A DNA stretch of 64,000 bases from Piper betle (taxonomy: Eukaryota; Streptophyta; Magnoliopsida; Piperales; Piperaceae), in assembly GCA_033002965.1 (NCBI GenBank), contig JAURVB010014455.1, positions 1 through 64,000 on the forward strand. Direction: 5' to 3'. Position numbers and translations under genes: made by a program. Below the pieces are notes generated by a model, which did not search any database, was not told where the DNA came from, and saw only the letters and a program-made list of their open reading frames with translations. Shown in pieces: positions 21,732 to 35,325 of this stretch. Position 1 is the stretch's first letter. Each line of letters opens with the position of its first letter.

Positions 21732-23894
21732 TGAGATCCTTAGATGTTATGTGTAGCTGTCTGCATATTATGTGTTTTTTTATGTTTGAGCAGTTCTTCA
21801 TCTTGTCCATGATATTTCATTCGTAAATTAGACTTGAGTTTAATTTTTCATGTGTAAAATTTAGCATGGATGACCACCATGCACCTAGCTTTTTTTTTAA
21901 ATTTTATCTTTTTCTTTTTCCATTTCATTGTCGTCCAGTTCTTATTTTTTACAAATTCTCAGTTTTGACTATTGACAAATTGTATGTGTGTATTCACCCG
22001 ATGCATAGCTTTCTTCTTTGGTTGCTTTCGTTGTCTTGAAGCCGTGCAAACTAGTCTTACTTCCTCTTTTCTGCTTTTTGATGTGTTAATAATCTATTTA
22101 GCTTGCAATCTGATATTTTTTATCTTGTTGTGGATAGTCAGTTCAATGATGTGTGCGTGCGTGCGTGCATGTGCGTGTATATTTGTATATTCTTATGCTT
22201 TAGGCCTTGATGCTTTGTAGAATATAGATCTTTGCACGTGATTGGCTCACAATACTACTTTTAAGAGTCATAGAAGCAATTTAGCTTCTCTGTATGAAAT
22301 CACCTTGCTGTTGTATGTGGTGTTTGTTGGTTGAAGGTTGGTCTGTGATTTCGAAATGAAGGCAAGTGGAGTTTGACCATCTCGATATGCCTTGTTGTAA
22401 AATTATGAGACTGGTAGCAGTGAAGATTGATGATTTCTTTTCTTCTTAATGGAAGACTGCCAATATTTCTGTTTTTTTCCTTTTTCATTCCTTTTTCTTC
22501 ATGTGCTTGATCTTTGCATTATGCTAGGATCTTGATTATATTGTTAAACACTTGAGGTGGCTAGTTGGCATTGTATTTGTATCATTTTCTATTTTTAAAG
22601 TGGTGGTTTCTATGATGAGGGTGTAAAGGTGGTTTATGGAGAAAACGGGAAGGGAATTTTCCAGTAAGTTCTAAGAAAAACTGGGAGTTTTAAGTGATTT
22701 GTACATGAGATGGTAAAAATCGTCTGACTTGGTATGGACATGGCAAAAAGGTTTTTGAGGCCTGTATTGATTAGACGCAGTTCCCAACAATTCCTTGAAG
22801 TGAAGGAAGGCCAATTGGGCTTGGATAGAAGCAGTGAAAGAAGTATGAAGATGCAAGGTTAGGTTTGATGTGGCCTATGATCGAGTTTAATGGTGCAGTA
22901 TATCTGAATAAAATCTTTTTCGATTTTTTGGATAATAAATAGTTAAAAATATTTTGGATTTTCATAGTTAGGATTCTTTAATGTTGAGAAAATACTCCAG
23001 CACCAAACGCTCTTTAACTTCATTATGCATGAATAATTAGTGCATGCTCAATTGCATGAGCAGATGCAGATGCGCTTTGTAGGAGAGTGAGAAAGTGGGG
23101 CAAGGAGTTAAGAAAGAGGGCAATAGGGCTGCACAAAGCTAGAGACAAGTGTTTATTAGAGACTGTCATCTTTTTTTTTAAGAAAAAAAATTATATTCAT
23201 TGACTCTTGCTACTTGCCAACCTTGGTAGTAGTTGGTGGCCTTTGATATATACATAGTGCAATTTATATGCTTGTTAATTGGGGGCTCGGATCCACATCT
23301 TGGACGTTCTACCAAGGGGATGCATAATCAAGCAAAATTAGCGGGCAAGATGCCAGTCCGTATTCTCTATGTGATTAACATTATATCAAATCTTGCAAAG
23401 TATTCGTGTTTCTTGTAAGTTAAAATTTATGTTTGGGTGTTTCTGTTGCCAATGATCTTCTTGCTGGATTAGTTGAGAATGTCTCATCAGGTTCTCTGTG
23501 TGTTGCCTTTAGAGCTGTCTTTTTTTCTGTTCTGATTGAGTTCTAGGTATTCATTTTAACTTGAATTTTTGTACAGGATTTTTTTCCTTGCTTCTGTGAT
23601 TTCTTGAAAATATTTTTTGAGCTAGTCTGATACCCTAATTAGATGATGTGCAGCACATGACGACAGAAGTTGATCCCAACTATGTTTTTTTAGTGTCAAT
23701 GCTTGTTGCGGCGGAGATACTATGTGAAATGCAAGGCTGCAGCTCTAATGCGGAAACTAAAGAGCGTGTTTATTAATTAAAGACAAGTTGCATCTGGTTA
23801 TGTCTGTGGGTTCTACATGATGGATATCAAGAATGTACATAAAGTCCGCAAAGAAATTGCATGGCAAAGGAATTGTTGTGAAGCAGATGCATCA
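21732..23894. other. 3' region and intergenic DNA
   Basis: AT-rich. It includes a short GTGCGTGC repeat near 22,155-22,185. No exon-like, tRNA-like or LTR-terminal sequence was seen. The region around 22,540-23,400 has moderately complex sequence but only short frames. Confidence 0.4.
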
Positions 23895-24415
23895 AACTTT
23901 CTCCTGATTCTCTGTTGCAATACTCCATTGGCACTGTGTTTCCTCTTGTCAGGAAACAATGAAGCTGACATCCAAAATTCCCAAAAAAAAAAAATTGGTG
24001 TGGAGTATGGGATTGCAAAAGATAGCCCAGAGTAAGTGCTTATATAATGTATGTTGTTATTGGATACTGTATTGATTTCTCATCTGCTGCAAACTTTTCT
24101 CAAGCATTCCGCAGTTGATTATAGGGATTGTTACATGGCGGAAAGATCGGTGCTTTTCTGCATCTTGGTGCAAGCGACCAAGATTGTATCCAACTGTGTA
24201 CATATTTTATAAAAGAAAGTTTCTCATGGTGAAGATCCGAATGGATTTGATCTGAGAACGTCACTGATATTGGAACCTTACGAGCTGGGTATTGATTGCT
24301 CACCGCGGAGGAAGTTCACAAGTAGTCTGGTTGTAAACCTTGTTGTGTAAATTAATTTGAGCTATCACACTAGCAATTATTTGGTCTTGTAATTAGGACG
24401 GCATGTATATTTAAT
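23895..24415 (+). pseudogene. Decayed duplicate of the 3' end of the dehydrogenase-family gene
   Basis: The stretch matches 16,005-16,525 in order and orientation. CTGATTCTCTGTTGCAAT corresponds to the end of intron 13. An exon-14 copy at 23,953-24,031 keeps its splice sites (TTGTCAG before it, GTAAGT after it) and the residues ETMK and YGIAKDSPE. An exon-15 copy from 24,125 reads LLHGG-like, but its frame is lost. The 3'-UTR phrase GGTCTTGTAATTAGGAC is also present. A poly-A run at about 23,983-23,994 interrupts the exon-14 copy. Exon 13 and earlier exons are absent, so this is a partial segmental copy that cannot encode a protein. The copied introns rule out a processed pseudogene. Confidence 0.85.
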
Positions 24416-25665
24416 TGTGGTGGATCAGCCCAGGCAGGTGAGATTTTTTATGTGTTTGTCATTCTTGCTTATGATAAATGATTTATGATGTAGCAAAATT
24501 AATTTAGATAAAATATTTTTGTAATCTACCTTATATTTTGATCCTTTGTTGAACTTTCTATTTTGTTAGGGACAAACTATTTTGAAAATAGATCAATAGC
24601 CTATTCTAAGTTGGACCAATGTTGTGATTACACAAGTGATACAGATTAGAACCCTACGTTTATGGGGATTTTAATCTTAGCTATGAGGGCTAGAATCTCT
24701 GCTACCTTTGTAATCATAGAGGGTTAAGTGAGAGCACCTTCAGACTATCATTTGTCATTTGTTGATTGTATTATCGATTTTCAGAATAGGAATTCTGATA
24801 AAATGTAGAAATATAAATTTAAATCTAATTTGGAATTTAATCTTCAATGTATTTATTTGGTAAACATAACTTTTTGTCTTTATCTTGAAGCATATAGATA
24901 CATTCTATGAGCATAAAACAGTTTTTCTCAATAAAAGGAAACTGATTACATCAATAAAATTGCAACTCTAATTACAATAATGGGCGTTATCAACTTGAGC
25001 AAAATCACAAGTAAAATGCTTGCGGTTCGATTTAGTTTGAATTCATGCTAGTTGTCATAGAGCTAGAACAAATGCTTGGCTTAATAGCTAGATGACTTAT
25101 AAAAAGAGTTTGAATAAAGTAGTGTTCGGCTCCGATTCAGTTTTAAACTCAATCTTGATACACTTTATTTTAATAAATTTAAATTTAATATTTTACTCAA
25201 TATATATATTTTTCGTAGTGTTAAGAGTATCCGTCTATTTATTTTTAAATTTTATAACTTTCATTTATGAGTTGTGACTGATGTAATCAAACTTGAAGCC
25301 AGGAGTTTCTCGCTCGAAATATATACCCCGGCAATGAATTTAACAAAGTGGTGCTTAAGGCACTGCTCACTATGCTAGTAAACACGCTTAATAGCCATTT
25401 TTTTATATCGTAGGTACGTTACGTGTGCAGTTCTCTTTTGCCTAGTGGCCTTCGAACTTCTGGGCCAGTAGGCCCATTGTTATGCATTGTTACCCACTAG
25501 AAGCCCTTACAATGAGGAGTTTTTGCCTACTTGGAGCCCGAAGTTGACTGTTTATCAATTTTGGGCTCTCATGTATTATAATTATGTCAGGTCCTCAATT
25601 TGGGTTGACGGGGAGAAATAAATGAAACGAAGCAGTCAACACCCTAAGCCCAATAACCAAAATTG
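24416..25665. other. Intergenic DNA
   Basis: AT-rich to about 25,400, then more mixed (25,430-25,650). I see no gene or definite repeat boundary. Confidence 0.4.
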
Positions 25666-28600
25666 TGTAAACCCACTTATAGTTTTTGTCCGATTTGGGC
25701 GAGTGGGTTCAAGTTGGACCCGTTTTTAGATCATAGTTATAAGACCCATATACCATAAGATTTTTTGTATATATTAGCTAAGGTTTTAGGTCTAGATTTA
25801 GACCGTTATAGTGTTTAGTATCCATTTAGTTTTTCAGGGCATTTTATTTGCATACATGATAGAGATTTTAGACTATTAGATTACCCCTTGGGTGCTTGAA
25901 TTGAGTCACAGATTTTTGCCCTATTGTGGTTGCGGATTCAAGACCTATTTAGTCTTTTGCCTTGATTCTTGCATATAGAGTCACTTTTAGACCTTAAAGC
26001 AATTTTGACTTTAAACGGTCTTGATCTGAGCTTTCCATATATATATATATTATATACCTTAAGTGGGTCCCACTAGGCCCATGTGTGACTGACCATTCAA
26101 TCTCGCCACATGGCCCATGTGTGACAGTTCAAAATATTTAAATAAAAAACTCACATTTTCTCTTCTACCACACCCGATATTTTCACCTTATTGCTGACAC
26201 TACTTCAGCTCACTGTCAATAAGTTTCTAATCCTCTTCCTACCATCGCATTGGTTTAATCATGACCGCCATGCGGCTGGCTATTGACCAGGATTCACTAC
26301 AAATGCTAGCATCGCCATGTTCGCCGCTAGCAGATTGTTCTTTCCGTCAATGTATTGTCGTTGCTGCCCTCACTTTTGAGGCATTGTTTGGTGCCGACAA
26401 GCCACCTCCGGTGAGGCCAACCACCAGATAGCCACCTCTTGTCGAGGCCAACATTCTGAGGCTAGCGCCGACCCTCGCCATGGGCACAGTCAATGCCGGC
26501 GACATTGCCACAGCTTGTGGCAATTTTGCTGCTTTCGACTAACCAGTGGTCGGACTTCATCAGTTGTCACCACCATTGCACTCCCCATCCTCCCCTTTGT
26601 CAATTGCTATCGGCGGCAGCCCCGCATCAACACTGTTGGCTTTTTCTGGTGATGGGCATCGCCTACCCTATCAAACCCGTTTACTTAGTTCATGTTTGCC
26701 TGCTCACGACAGTGTCTGCCTAGCTGTGATTATGTTCACCTACTTGCCAACTACGCCTGCCTGCTTGAGCCGTGTCTGTGTCCACTCATCCAGACCTAGT
26801 TTAGGTGCCCGTCCTAGCTAACCGAGTCCAGCCTAACCCAATGTAGCTGCTCAACTCGACCAAGTCGACTAAGTCTAACTCGATCAACTCCCTTGGATTG
26901 ACTCGGCTTGTCATTTTCAAACATTTTAAGCTAATTTTTTGTTATTTTTTGACTTATTTCGATAATTCAAGAACCTCTATATTAGTTTAGATGCATGTTC
27001 ATAATATTTAACATATTTTGACATTATAAGTATTTTTATTTATTAATTCATTATTTATTTGTTTATTTATCTATTCATTTATTCATTATTGTTTATTTCT
27101 TTTCATTAATATGTTTGTTGTGTATGATGAATGCTTATCTGATGATTTATTATTATTATTAATGATATATTTACTTATTAATATTAATCTTATTAATGGT
27201 TACTAAAATTTATTTACTTATCTATTTGTTCGTTGAGTGTATGTTATTATTTATTTGTATTAAATTATGTATTCTTATATTAAATAGTTATGTTATTATT
27301 ATTCATGATTAATTAATATTAACTATTTATTTATATCAAATTATTATATATTATTTATTTAATTATTTATATGCTCACAAACATGAGTATATGTTGATAT
27401 TTACTAGTATTAGCCATAAATTTATTTAGTATAGTTATATTATTATTTTATGATTAGAGTATTATTTATTTTCATATATTTATTAGTCATTTTTTATGTA
27501 TGTCTTGATTTTTGTGTGCCAAATGTTTAGTTATAGGTTTGTTTAGCAATATTTTCTTTATATGATGTGATGTGAGCACACATTATGACGATGCATTACA
27601 TAGAGATGTTAGTATTTTACTTATATTAGGTTTCATTGTATATTTCGGAGTCCGAGCTGGGTGTATATGCGCAAAGGTGCTTGGAGCTTGGACAACAGGT
27701 CCATTAGGATTCCTCTAAGTTTTTATCGCTATATTCTATTATTGATTTGATTTTCAGATTGTAGAATGTGTGAAGTGGTTATTTTATCAGACCTCAATTA
27801 ATATAGGCCATTTAGGCATATTTTCTCTTGTGATTAATAACCCTCAAGGATGAGATCTCTCGAGTTGTTTTCGAACTCAAATCTACTTGAAGTTGTCTTC
27901 GAGCCTATTTATATAATTCCCTTCCCAACCCTACATATATAGTTTTTATAAAGTTTTCAGTGAGTAGAGAATTGGTGTAATTGACCTTGCATACACCATG
28001 AGTGGAGGCATACACTGGTCGCAACATGCTCTGGATTAGTGAAAGGGTTGTTCCATTCTCAAGGGATTCTGACAACTTTACGTCTTGAGCTTCCTCATAC
28101 CAGAAGAGATGTGGAGTACATATGTACTATTTTGTACAACACAAATCTGGACGTGTGGTATCAAAGGGTAATGAAAGCGAACCGCATGAGAGTACTCGAC
28201 CATTGTGCTCATGGACTTGTGTTGTATAGAGGTATGGAGAGGCCTTAGGATATGTGCTATTTCCCAAAAGTGAGACCAGTTGTTGCCGAGAGTGGCATAA
28301 CACCAGTTTAGTTCGAGGCGTTATTGGGTCTTCAACTTGATGACTCCTCAGTAGTTGCCCTCAGAGTGTTCAGATGAAGTATATGAATGTTTGCTTTATA
28401 TGAGTGTTAACTCTTATTTGCCAATTGATATTTAGTTGTTTTCCAGACCAATGATATCCGTTAGTGACGTTTTCCATATTATATATGTAGGTTTTGTGTT
28501 CCTAAGTCAGCTTTAGTGGACAGACATATAAATACTACACACACTTGAACTTTGTGTACTTATCTACTTTTATACTTTTATTTATATTTGATTTAGTACT

Positions 28601-28714
28601 CACATTTAGCAATGTCTTGCATTCTTGAGACGCCAAAAGGGTTGTTTTGATTTATATTATTGATCGAGTCTTAGGGATTAGCAGCTTTATATGTGACTCA
28701 ATTTGATCGTAACA
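25666..28714 (+). mobile_element. Divergent LTR related to the chromovirus LTRs, opposite orientation
   Basis: It starts TGTAAACCCAC, like the reverse complement of the end of the 4.5-6.9 kb LTR, and ends GTGACTCAATTTGATCGTAACA-like at 28,714. Internal landmarks occur in the same order: GCTTGGAGCTTGGACAACAGGTCC (27,670), AATAACCCTCAAGGATGAG (27,838), GTTGTTCCATTCTC...GGGATTCTGACAACT (28,046) and ATCAAAGGGTA (28,158). It is longer than the solo LTR, mostly because of an AT-rich block at 26,930-27,540. No target-site duplication, primer-binding site or purine tract is visible at its edges, so it is an old, possibly composite copy. Confidence 0.55.
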
Positions 28715-29834
28715 TTTCTGATTCATTTTTTAGGAGAACCGAAATCAAAGTGTTACAAATTATCTCTCTTATGGACCAGAAGAATAATTTTAGGAAAGGT
28801 AGATATGACATTATTTCTAAACAATTTGAGAGTATTAAAAAAATAAAAACACAATTTCCTGTTATAAAATTTGAGAGATGTCTAAATATAAGTATCAATT
28901 AATGCAATCTTGCTTCAATAGTAACATGGCAATACAATTACCTACTTAATAACTTGACGAAGAAAAACATATCCACCAACTTGATTTAATCACTAGAATA
29001 ATTTTAAAAAAATGACTGAAACCATATTTAAAAATACAAAAATAGAATTATAACTAGGCTAGTGAAATTGTAGATGTAATTCACATTGTTAAAATAGATT
29101 GATATTATTAATAATATTTTACTATTATTCTACCGTGAATGAGATTATAATTGTTAATGAGTTTAAGTTGTAAATCTAGTGTGAATCTTTTCTTTTCTTT
29201 ATTTTTTAGACCCACAAACCTATAAATTAAATTTATATAGGTGAGAGGTGTGTAATCCGATTAACGGGCTATAGTGGTTAGACTGTGAATTATATACAAA
29301 TTGTGTGTATACGATTCACACTTAAAAACTTCATCCCACTAGCCCATTAATTTAGATTTACAACCCAATTTCACAAGTACAAAAAAATTGTCAATTTCAT
29401 TAACCTCCCTCCCCCCCCCAAGTTTTATATGTAGAAAATCTTATATCTATTCATATATTAATGATCACTCAAACTACAATAACAATAAAAAAATAAATCA
29501 AATTATTATAATTTATTTCCTCATTAAATTACCTAATAAATAACTTAACGAAGAAATAGGAAATCTACCTACTCTTATATTAATAAAATGAGAGATAAAA
29601 ATCACGCTTTTGTGAAAAATAAGATTCAATCAATCAAATTACAATTAAAAAAATAAAATTATTATTATTTATACCCTCATTAAATTAGGGGTATGTTTAA
29701 AACCAAAATTTATTTCCAAAATATCAAATTATTTTAATATATCTAATTACATAAAATTAGAGTTGTGCTTTAATACGTGTCAGCACGGTGCAACATCCAG
29801 TCTAGTATTTTAGAACGAGCAGACCTAATGCTCT
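28715..29834. other. AT-rich intergenic DNA
   Basis: No gene or element end is recognisable. There is a C9 run near 29,412-29,420. Confidence 0.4.
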
Positions 29835-29846
29835 CATATATATATA

Positions 29847-29886
<40 letters not shown>

Positions 29887-29901
29887 ATCTATATATATAT
29901 A
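29835..29901. repeat. (AT)n microsatellite
   Basis: Near-continuous AT dinucleotides with GATATA and TATCTATCTA interruptions. It directly abuts the C-rich foldback relative, as AT runs also do at both ends of the element at 35.4-37.8 kb. Confidence 0.85.
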
Positions 29902-30260
29902 TGGGCAATTGGTATGTGCTGCCCCATTTTAGCAGCGCACCAGCGCTGCCCTTTATGGGCTGTTGGATTTGATCCAGCAGCACATTATCCCTCCCCCCAC
30001 CCCAGCTCCCACCCTCCTGCCCTCCTACCTCCCTCCTCCTCCGCCCTCCAGCCTCTCGTACGCCCGCCCTCCAGCATCCCGGTCTCCCGCCCTCCTGCGC
30101 CATGCCCGCCCACGGCTATAAAAGGCTGTGGCCCCCACCACCAGGACCACGCCGCCTCCACCCTACCCAAGCCGCCGCCCCTGCCCCCCTCTAGTGGGCC
30201 CAATAAAAGTGTGGACGGAAGAATAAAAGTGGACTTAGAAACCATGGCTTAGTGGTTTCT
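29902..30260 (+). repeat. Partial relative of the foldback element
   Basis: After an AT run comes GCTGCCCCATTTTAGCAGCGCA, then CAGCGCTGCC, then GGGCTGTTGGATTTGATCCAGCAGC. These are degenerate versions of the hairpin modules at 35,394-35,467. A C-rich tract to about 30,190 follows, as in the complete element. The second end and the 80-bp array are missing. Overlapping proline-rich frames on both strands are compositional. Confidence 0.5.
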
Positions 30261-31430
30261 AAGTTGGGGAGATTGTAAAGACTGCAAAAAATAAAAAATA
30301 AAAAAATAAAAAAAATATTCGACTCGGTCGGGGAAAGATCGAACTTTGGAGAAATAATTATTATATTATTATTATATTATATCCTCTACCCAGTTAAATA
30401 TTATATTTTATTCTTTACCCGGTTACCTAGTTAAATGAAATACGGGTGTTAGGGTGTTTTCCCATACCCTAGCCGTCATTTTCATTTTATTTTATGAGGG
30501 GTGTGCCATCCTCACCCTAGCTACCTTCATTCTCATTTTCTTCTCCTCTTCCTACCAGTGCCAGATTCTTCCTTGCTTGGGTATCCTTCATTTTTTCATG
30601 CATTCATATTTCTTTTTAATTGCTAATAACTTTGATAAACATGAGAATTAAAGTCTTAAATCAACAATAAAAAAACTAAACTAAACTGAAAACTGGAAAT
30701 CCCGCCATAGCCGACGAGCCTTAATTTTGGCAAGGTGGGCGATCGGAGGCGAGGAATTTCAGGGCAGCCCTCACACTCCCGATGACCTCTCTGGTTGCTG
30801 GGTCGAATGGATGGCTCACCGTGTCCCTGGTTTTCAATGGATGGCGAAAATTACACCTGTTGTGGGCAGAGTTGCAAGGGGTGACGAAGGTGGTGGTTTC
30901 CTTTGAAATTGATGCTGTAATGGAAGATTCAGAGGGTAGACGCCAGTTGTTCTTCGTTGACAACATCAAGGGTCTATTACAGTAGTTCTTGCCACCAGCA
31001 CAGGCCAATATAGTTGACCTTCTAGCCGAAATTCATGGCGGTGACGTGCAGACATGGGGTTCTTCCTGGTTGATGATAGCCTGAGGTTGCTGAACCTCTG
31101 AATTGGTAGCAAGGTGCAAGAAAGAAGTGGTCTTGAGCTGGGAGAAGAAGGACAGGTCTGGTTTGGAGTAAGACGGTGTTGCCTTGGATAATTGCTGTAA
31201 AACATGGACTTTAGGCTTCATCTTTGGCTGTTTTAATTCGTTGTTGATGCTTTGTTGGGATATTTATCTAGTTGTTCAATTGGGTTGCTAGGGAAGGTTG
31301 CATAAGGTTGAGGAAGGACGTGACCTGTTGTTGTGCCAAGGTCAGGTCTGGAGCAAAGAAGGGTGATGGTGAAGAAGAAGAAGAAGAAGAAAATCCCCTT
31401 CGGTGGCAAACTTGTAAATAAGGGTTGACT
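30261..31430. other. Unassigned region with short minus-strand frames
   Basis: It contains an (AAAAT/AAAAAT)n stretch near 30,290-30,320 and a CCCTAGC-rich patch at 30,460-30,560 that resembles a plant leader. Minus-strand frames at 31,033-31,221 and 30,721-31,008 have coding-like composition (MKPKVHVLQQLSKATPSYSK), but no family is recognised and they do not join. A (GAA)n run lies near 31,370-31,390. Confidence 0.3.
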
Positions 31431-32275
31431 CGATATGGCTCAAGTTAAAAATATATACTAACCTGTAATAAATCTTTAAAAATAATTATTCTAGTGGGTT
31501 ATGGGTTAAAGTTGCTAAACTAATTAATTATTGTCTTGTCGTGAAAATCGCCAATTCTGAATCGGAATCGGCCAATTCCACTCGGATCGGTGGGAAATTG
31601 ATTCAAAAAACCATTTGAATCGGTTTCATCCGAATCGGTCCGTGAATCGACCGATTTGAGCTGATTCCGACCGATTCGAGCCGATTCTGGAATCGGCCCA
31701 AATCGGCCAATTCCAGACGATGGTGATAGACGGCGAGCGGTGACGGCGGGGTAGGGCGGGGCTGGGTGGGGGGCAGGGGCGGTGACAGCGAGCGGCGATG
31801 GTGGTGACTGGGCGACAAGGGGGCTGGGTGGGGGGCAGGGGAAGGATCTAAAGGGGTTGGGCTGCCGGGGATGGGGGTCTGGGGGGAGGGGGGCACGGCG
31901 GCGACGGGGAAGGAGGGCAAATGCGGGAGTGAATGGGCGAAGGGGAAAAAAATACCTGTGGTGGCATTCTCGTAATTAAAACTTGACTAGTGTTCGACTC
32001 GAGTAAAAAATAATTACTAATTCTAAATAATTCAAAAAATATTAAAAAATATGAAAAAATATCATAAAATATAATACACATAATAATATCAAAATGACAT
32101 CAATATCTAATTTTTATATATTTATGTTATGAGTTGTCAAATTATTATATATGGTTGATTCAATTGGACTGATTCTTGTCCAATTTAGGCCGATTCCAAT
32201 TCCGACTCTGACTCCTTTGAAAACCGATTTCGATTTCTGATTTCGATTTTTGTAACCATGAATTATTGTACGAAA
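31431..32275 (-). repeat. Repeat family E, second copy
   Basis: Read on the minus strand it gives an AATCGG-rich head, GTGTATTATATTTTATGATA, TTTTTTACTCGAGTC, AAGTTTTAATTACGAGAATG, a C-rich tract (31,730-31,930), and an AATCGGCT/CGATTC tail (31,545-31,720). This order matches the interrupted copy at 3,890-7,250. No TSD or TIR could be fixed. Confidence 0.6.
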
Positions 32276-33540
32276 TCACCTTAAGTAATAAAAATACGGT
32301 AATGATAAACGGTCAATAATTAATCGGTGTACTACAAGCAATTAATTTAAATCAGAAGGTTATAAGTAATTAATCAAATAAAGAATTTCACCTTTATCAT
32401 ATTAAATTTAATACTAGGTAAATAAATTGATTATTTTAATAACTAGTTAATAAGGTAGAAATGGGTTATTAAACTATAATCGTGTAAAAATTACAAGCGT
32501 TGAACCTAAATAGCATAATAGAAATAAATAAAGTTCGAAACTTTATTGAGTTGAATAATTTAAAATAATTGTATTAGTAATATCTTTGAATTAGAATAAT
32601 ACAAATTATTTTAAATAATTTAATCGAACAACTTAATTAATTAAATTACTATGAATAATGATAGCGATTAAAATTTATAACTGAAGGAAAATATACTAAT
32701 AATAGTAATTAAATATTTGTTTATAAGTTGATAATTATTTTATCATTTGTTAAGTGTGAATTATAATTTAGATAATTAATTTAAAATGTACATAGGATTT
32801 AAATAATTATGTCACATGAATAATTTAACATTTAATATTGTTGAATTTTAATCATGATATCTATTAGTCATTTAGTTGCATACATTTCTACTCGAATAAA
32901 ATTATACTTATGTATAATTTTATTTTGTCGTTTAGATTAAGATCATTGGTCATAGTTGCAGGTTCACTTACGAACTATCCAGGTCCGTATAATTATTTGA
33001 AATGTTGTATTTTCCCTTATTGGCAACCCTGGTCGGCCTGAGCCTAGATTCGACCACCATACACCGAGTGCAACCGGGGTCAAAGAATTGACTCAGTCCA
33101 ACACGGGGCCGCACCCTTTAAAATTACTATATGGGAGTTTTGGTCGACTTGAGTATCGATCACCATGCACTATGCCCCCATGCTAAACCGCTAAAAGATT
33201 AAACACCTGCTCCCATGCCGAAAGGGGTGACAGGGCGCAGTGGCGTAAGAAGGCTCATTATGCACTTGTGATACTGAGAGGGTGAGTCAATGGTAAATAT
33301 CGATATCTACAGGCCGTGGGCCAAGTAGCGTGTGTGCGTATGCATGGGATTGGAGCTGGATGGGGTGGCCACCCCTCCTAGCATATTAAGAGCTCAGCAT
33401 AGGCTCTTAACAACTAAAAGTCTCGTGAAATGATAATAGAGATTATATTGACTTGTTTCATTTAATTATGCAGCTTAGTGGTTTTATCACTAACCTGAAA
33501 TTGCCTCTGCAGGTGAACAACTTTGGACTGAAGAATAAAA
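32276..33540. other. Unassigned, probably transposon-derived
   Basis: 32,276-32,960 is strongly AT-rich. 32,960-33,480 is more GC-rich, with phrases such as GACAGGGCGCAGTGGCGTAAG, and looks like part of an LTR, but I could not match it to another copy in the window. Confidence 0.3.
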
Positions 33541-33885
33541 GTGTAGTTGGTGTTTCTCCCGACCACAACGACAAACAAGTCAAAAGACTCGTTGTATGAT
33601 GGAATTATCAATGACTAATCTAATTAATTTCTCCCGAAATCTAATTAAATCTCATAATCTAAGAAATATGCGATCAATCTATTCTTAGTTATTAAAAAGT
33701 ATGATAATTCAAATAATCCGATTGAATAAAAGAGTAAGAGGTTGAAATGACTTTAATTAAATTATCTTAAGTTTCATTCTTCTATATAACGAAATACTCG
33801 ATTACTCCATAATAAAAATAGAAAATATTATAAAAAAGAAACTATTTCTCATTATGAAAAGAAAAGAGTTACAAAATGAGAAATA
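33541..33885 (-). mobile_element. Fragment of an Athila/Tat-like LTR
   Basis: It matches the middle of the LTRs at 49,937-51,069 and 60,132-61,302. Shared phrases are CTCCCGACCACAACGACAAA, TCAAAAGACTCG, TTATCAATGACTAATCTAAT and GATCAATCTATTCTTAG. Both ends of the LTR are missing. Confidence 0.8.
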
Positions 33886-35290
33886 GTAATCAAACTCATG
33901 CTTAATTAAGTTCACCTTTCACACCCAACTCCACTAATATAGGCAATGTCAATTCAATGGAATCAATATGTCTTTATAGGTTGTAACGGGGCCAAGGGTT
34001 ATTAGGGACCAAAAATAGGATAAACAAGATTTAAAATTTTGAGGCTAATATGCACCCTAGTATTAAAAATCCTTTTTAAATCCTAATATACATGTACAAC
34101 AAATCCCCAAACACCGTAACAATATGACACAAACTTCCTTAAATGTAGTAGTGAGTTGACCTAATATAAAAACTAACATTGCTTTGGTTTTCTATTGGCT
34201 ACTTGCTGTTTTTCTTTTTTTCGTTTTATTTCAAACCAGTGGAAGCCCATTGCTTCATCTTGTGCATACCGATGGTGGATCATTGCCTCATCTTTTTTTC
34301 ATTTTCTTCTTTTTTTCTCTTTTTTTTCATTGGCTAAATGCTACTTTTTTTTCTTTTATTTTGTTTTTTTTACAAAGCAACGTGCCAGGAAAATCCACAT
34401 TATCTACTCAATCACCACTCTATGAAATACAATGCCTTCCCCCATACTACTCAAAGTTTCATCCCTGTTAGAATTTAGAATGAATTCAAAACACTAAGGT
34501 GCTAGGACTCAAGTAGCCAGATATATTTTCAATAAAAAGGACAAGGCTAAAATAAGGGTAATCAAACAAACACGTATAATAAAGGCCATGAAATTGTGTG
34601 CAGAGGATAATTTATATTAGGTAGGCTTGAAGAAAGGTTTAGACTAATAAAAAGAAATGCCTATATCATTTTTCATTTACGTGGCAAGCCAAATATTTCG
34701 CATCGAAAGTGGCTAGAGCAAATTCTAAAAATCATGACCATCATGTATAATCCTTATTGCGAAACATTTATTGAAATCATCTAAACCAAAAGCTTGTGAA
34801 AATAATATAAGATAGAGAACCAACTCTCGAATGAAATCTTTTACTCATTCATCCATCATATCAATTAATCAAGTTTTTTCACGAAAGGTAAGACTAATTC
34901 ACATGTATCTATCATTGAACCAAGAAACTAAAATACTATTGCATAATAAAATTTTTACACTAAACTACACTATATATATGTATATCTAAATCTAAACATA
35001 AGTTAAACATGAACAATATGCATAAGATTAAGACATCACCCCCAAACTTAAACTAAACATTGTCCTCAAAAATAAAAATAAAGAAAAAGAAGTGAAAGAG
35101 AAATCCCTCATATCAATTAGTCGGTGGATGATTATCATGAATAACTAAATTTGCACTTGACCCATTCTACAAAATAAAATAAAATAAAATAAAATAAAAA
35201 TCTACAAATAAAAATAAATTTTTTAAAAAAAATCACTTGGGTTGCCTCCGAAAAAGTGCTTAGTTTAACTTCTACAGCCCAACCATCTTG
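33886..35290 (-). mobile_element. Remnant of an Athila/Tat-like 3' untranslated region
   Basis: On the minus strand, 35,069-35,039 reads TTGAGGACAATGTTTAG then TTTAAGTTTGGGGG, and 35,248-35,233 reads GGAGGCAACCCAAGTG. To my knowledge these are hallmark phrases downstream of the coding region in plant Athila/Tat retrotransposons. The nearby LTR fragment at 33,541-33,885 lies on the expected 3' side in the same orientation. No coding domain is left. An (AAAAT)n repeat occurs at 35,171-35,200. Confidence 0.5.
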
Positions 35291-35325
35291 ATAATCTCCA
35301 AATCCAATGGCCCTAATTTCCATGG

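Noticed and set aside
26493..26821. Frames of 76 and 91 codons inside the 25.7-28.7 kb repeat
   Set aside because: Overlapping frames without motifs, within sequence homologous to an LTR.
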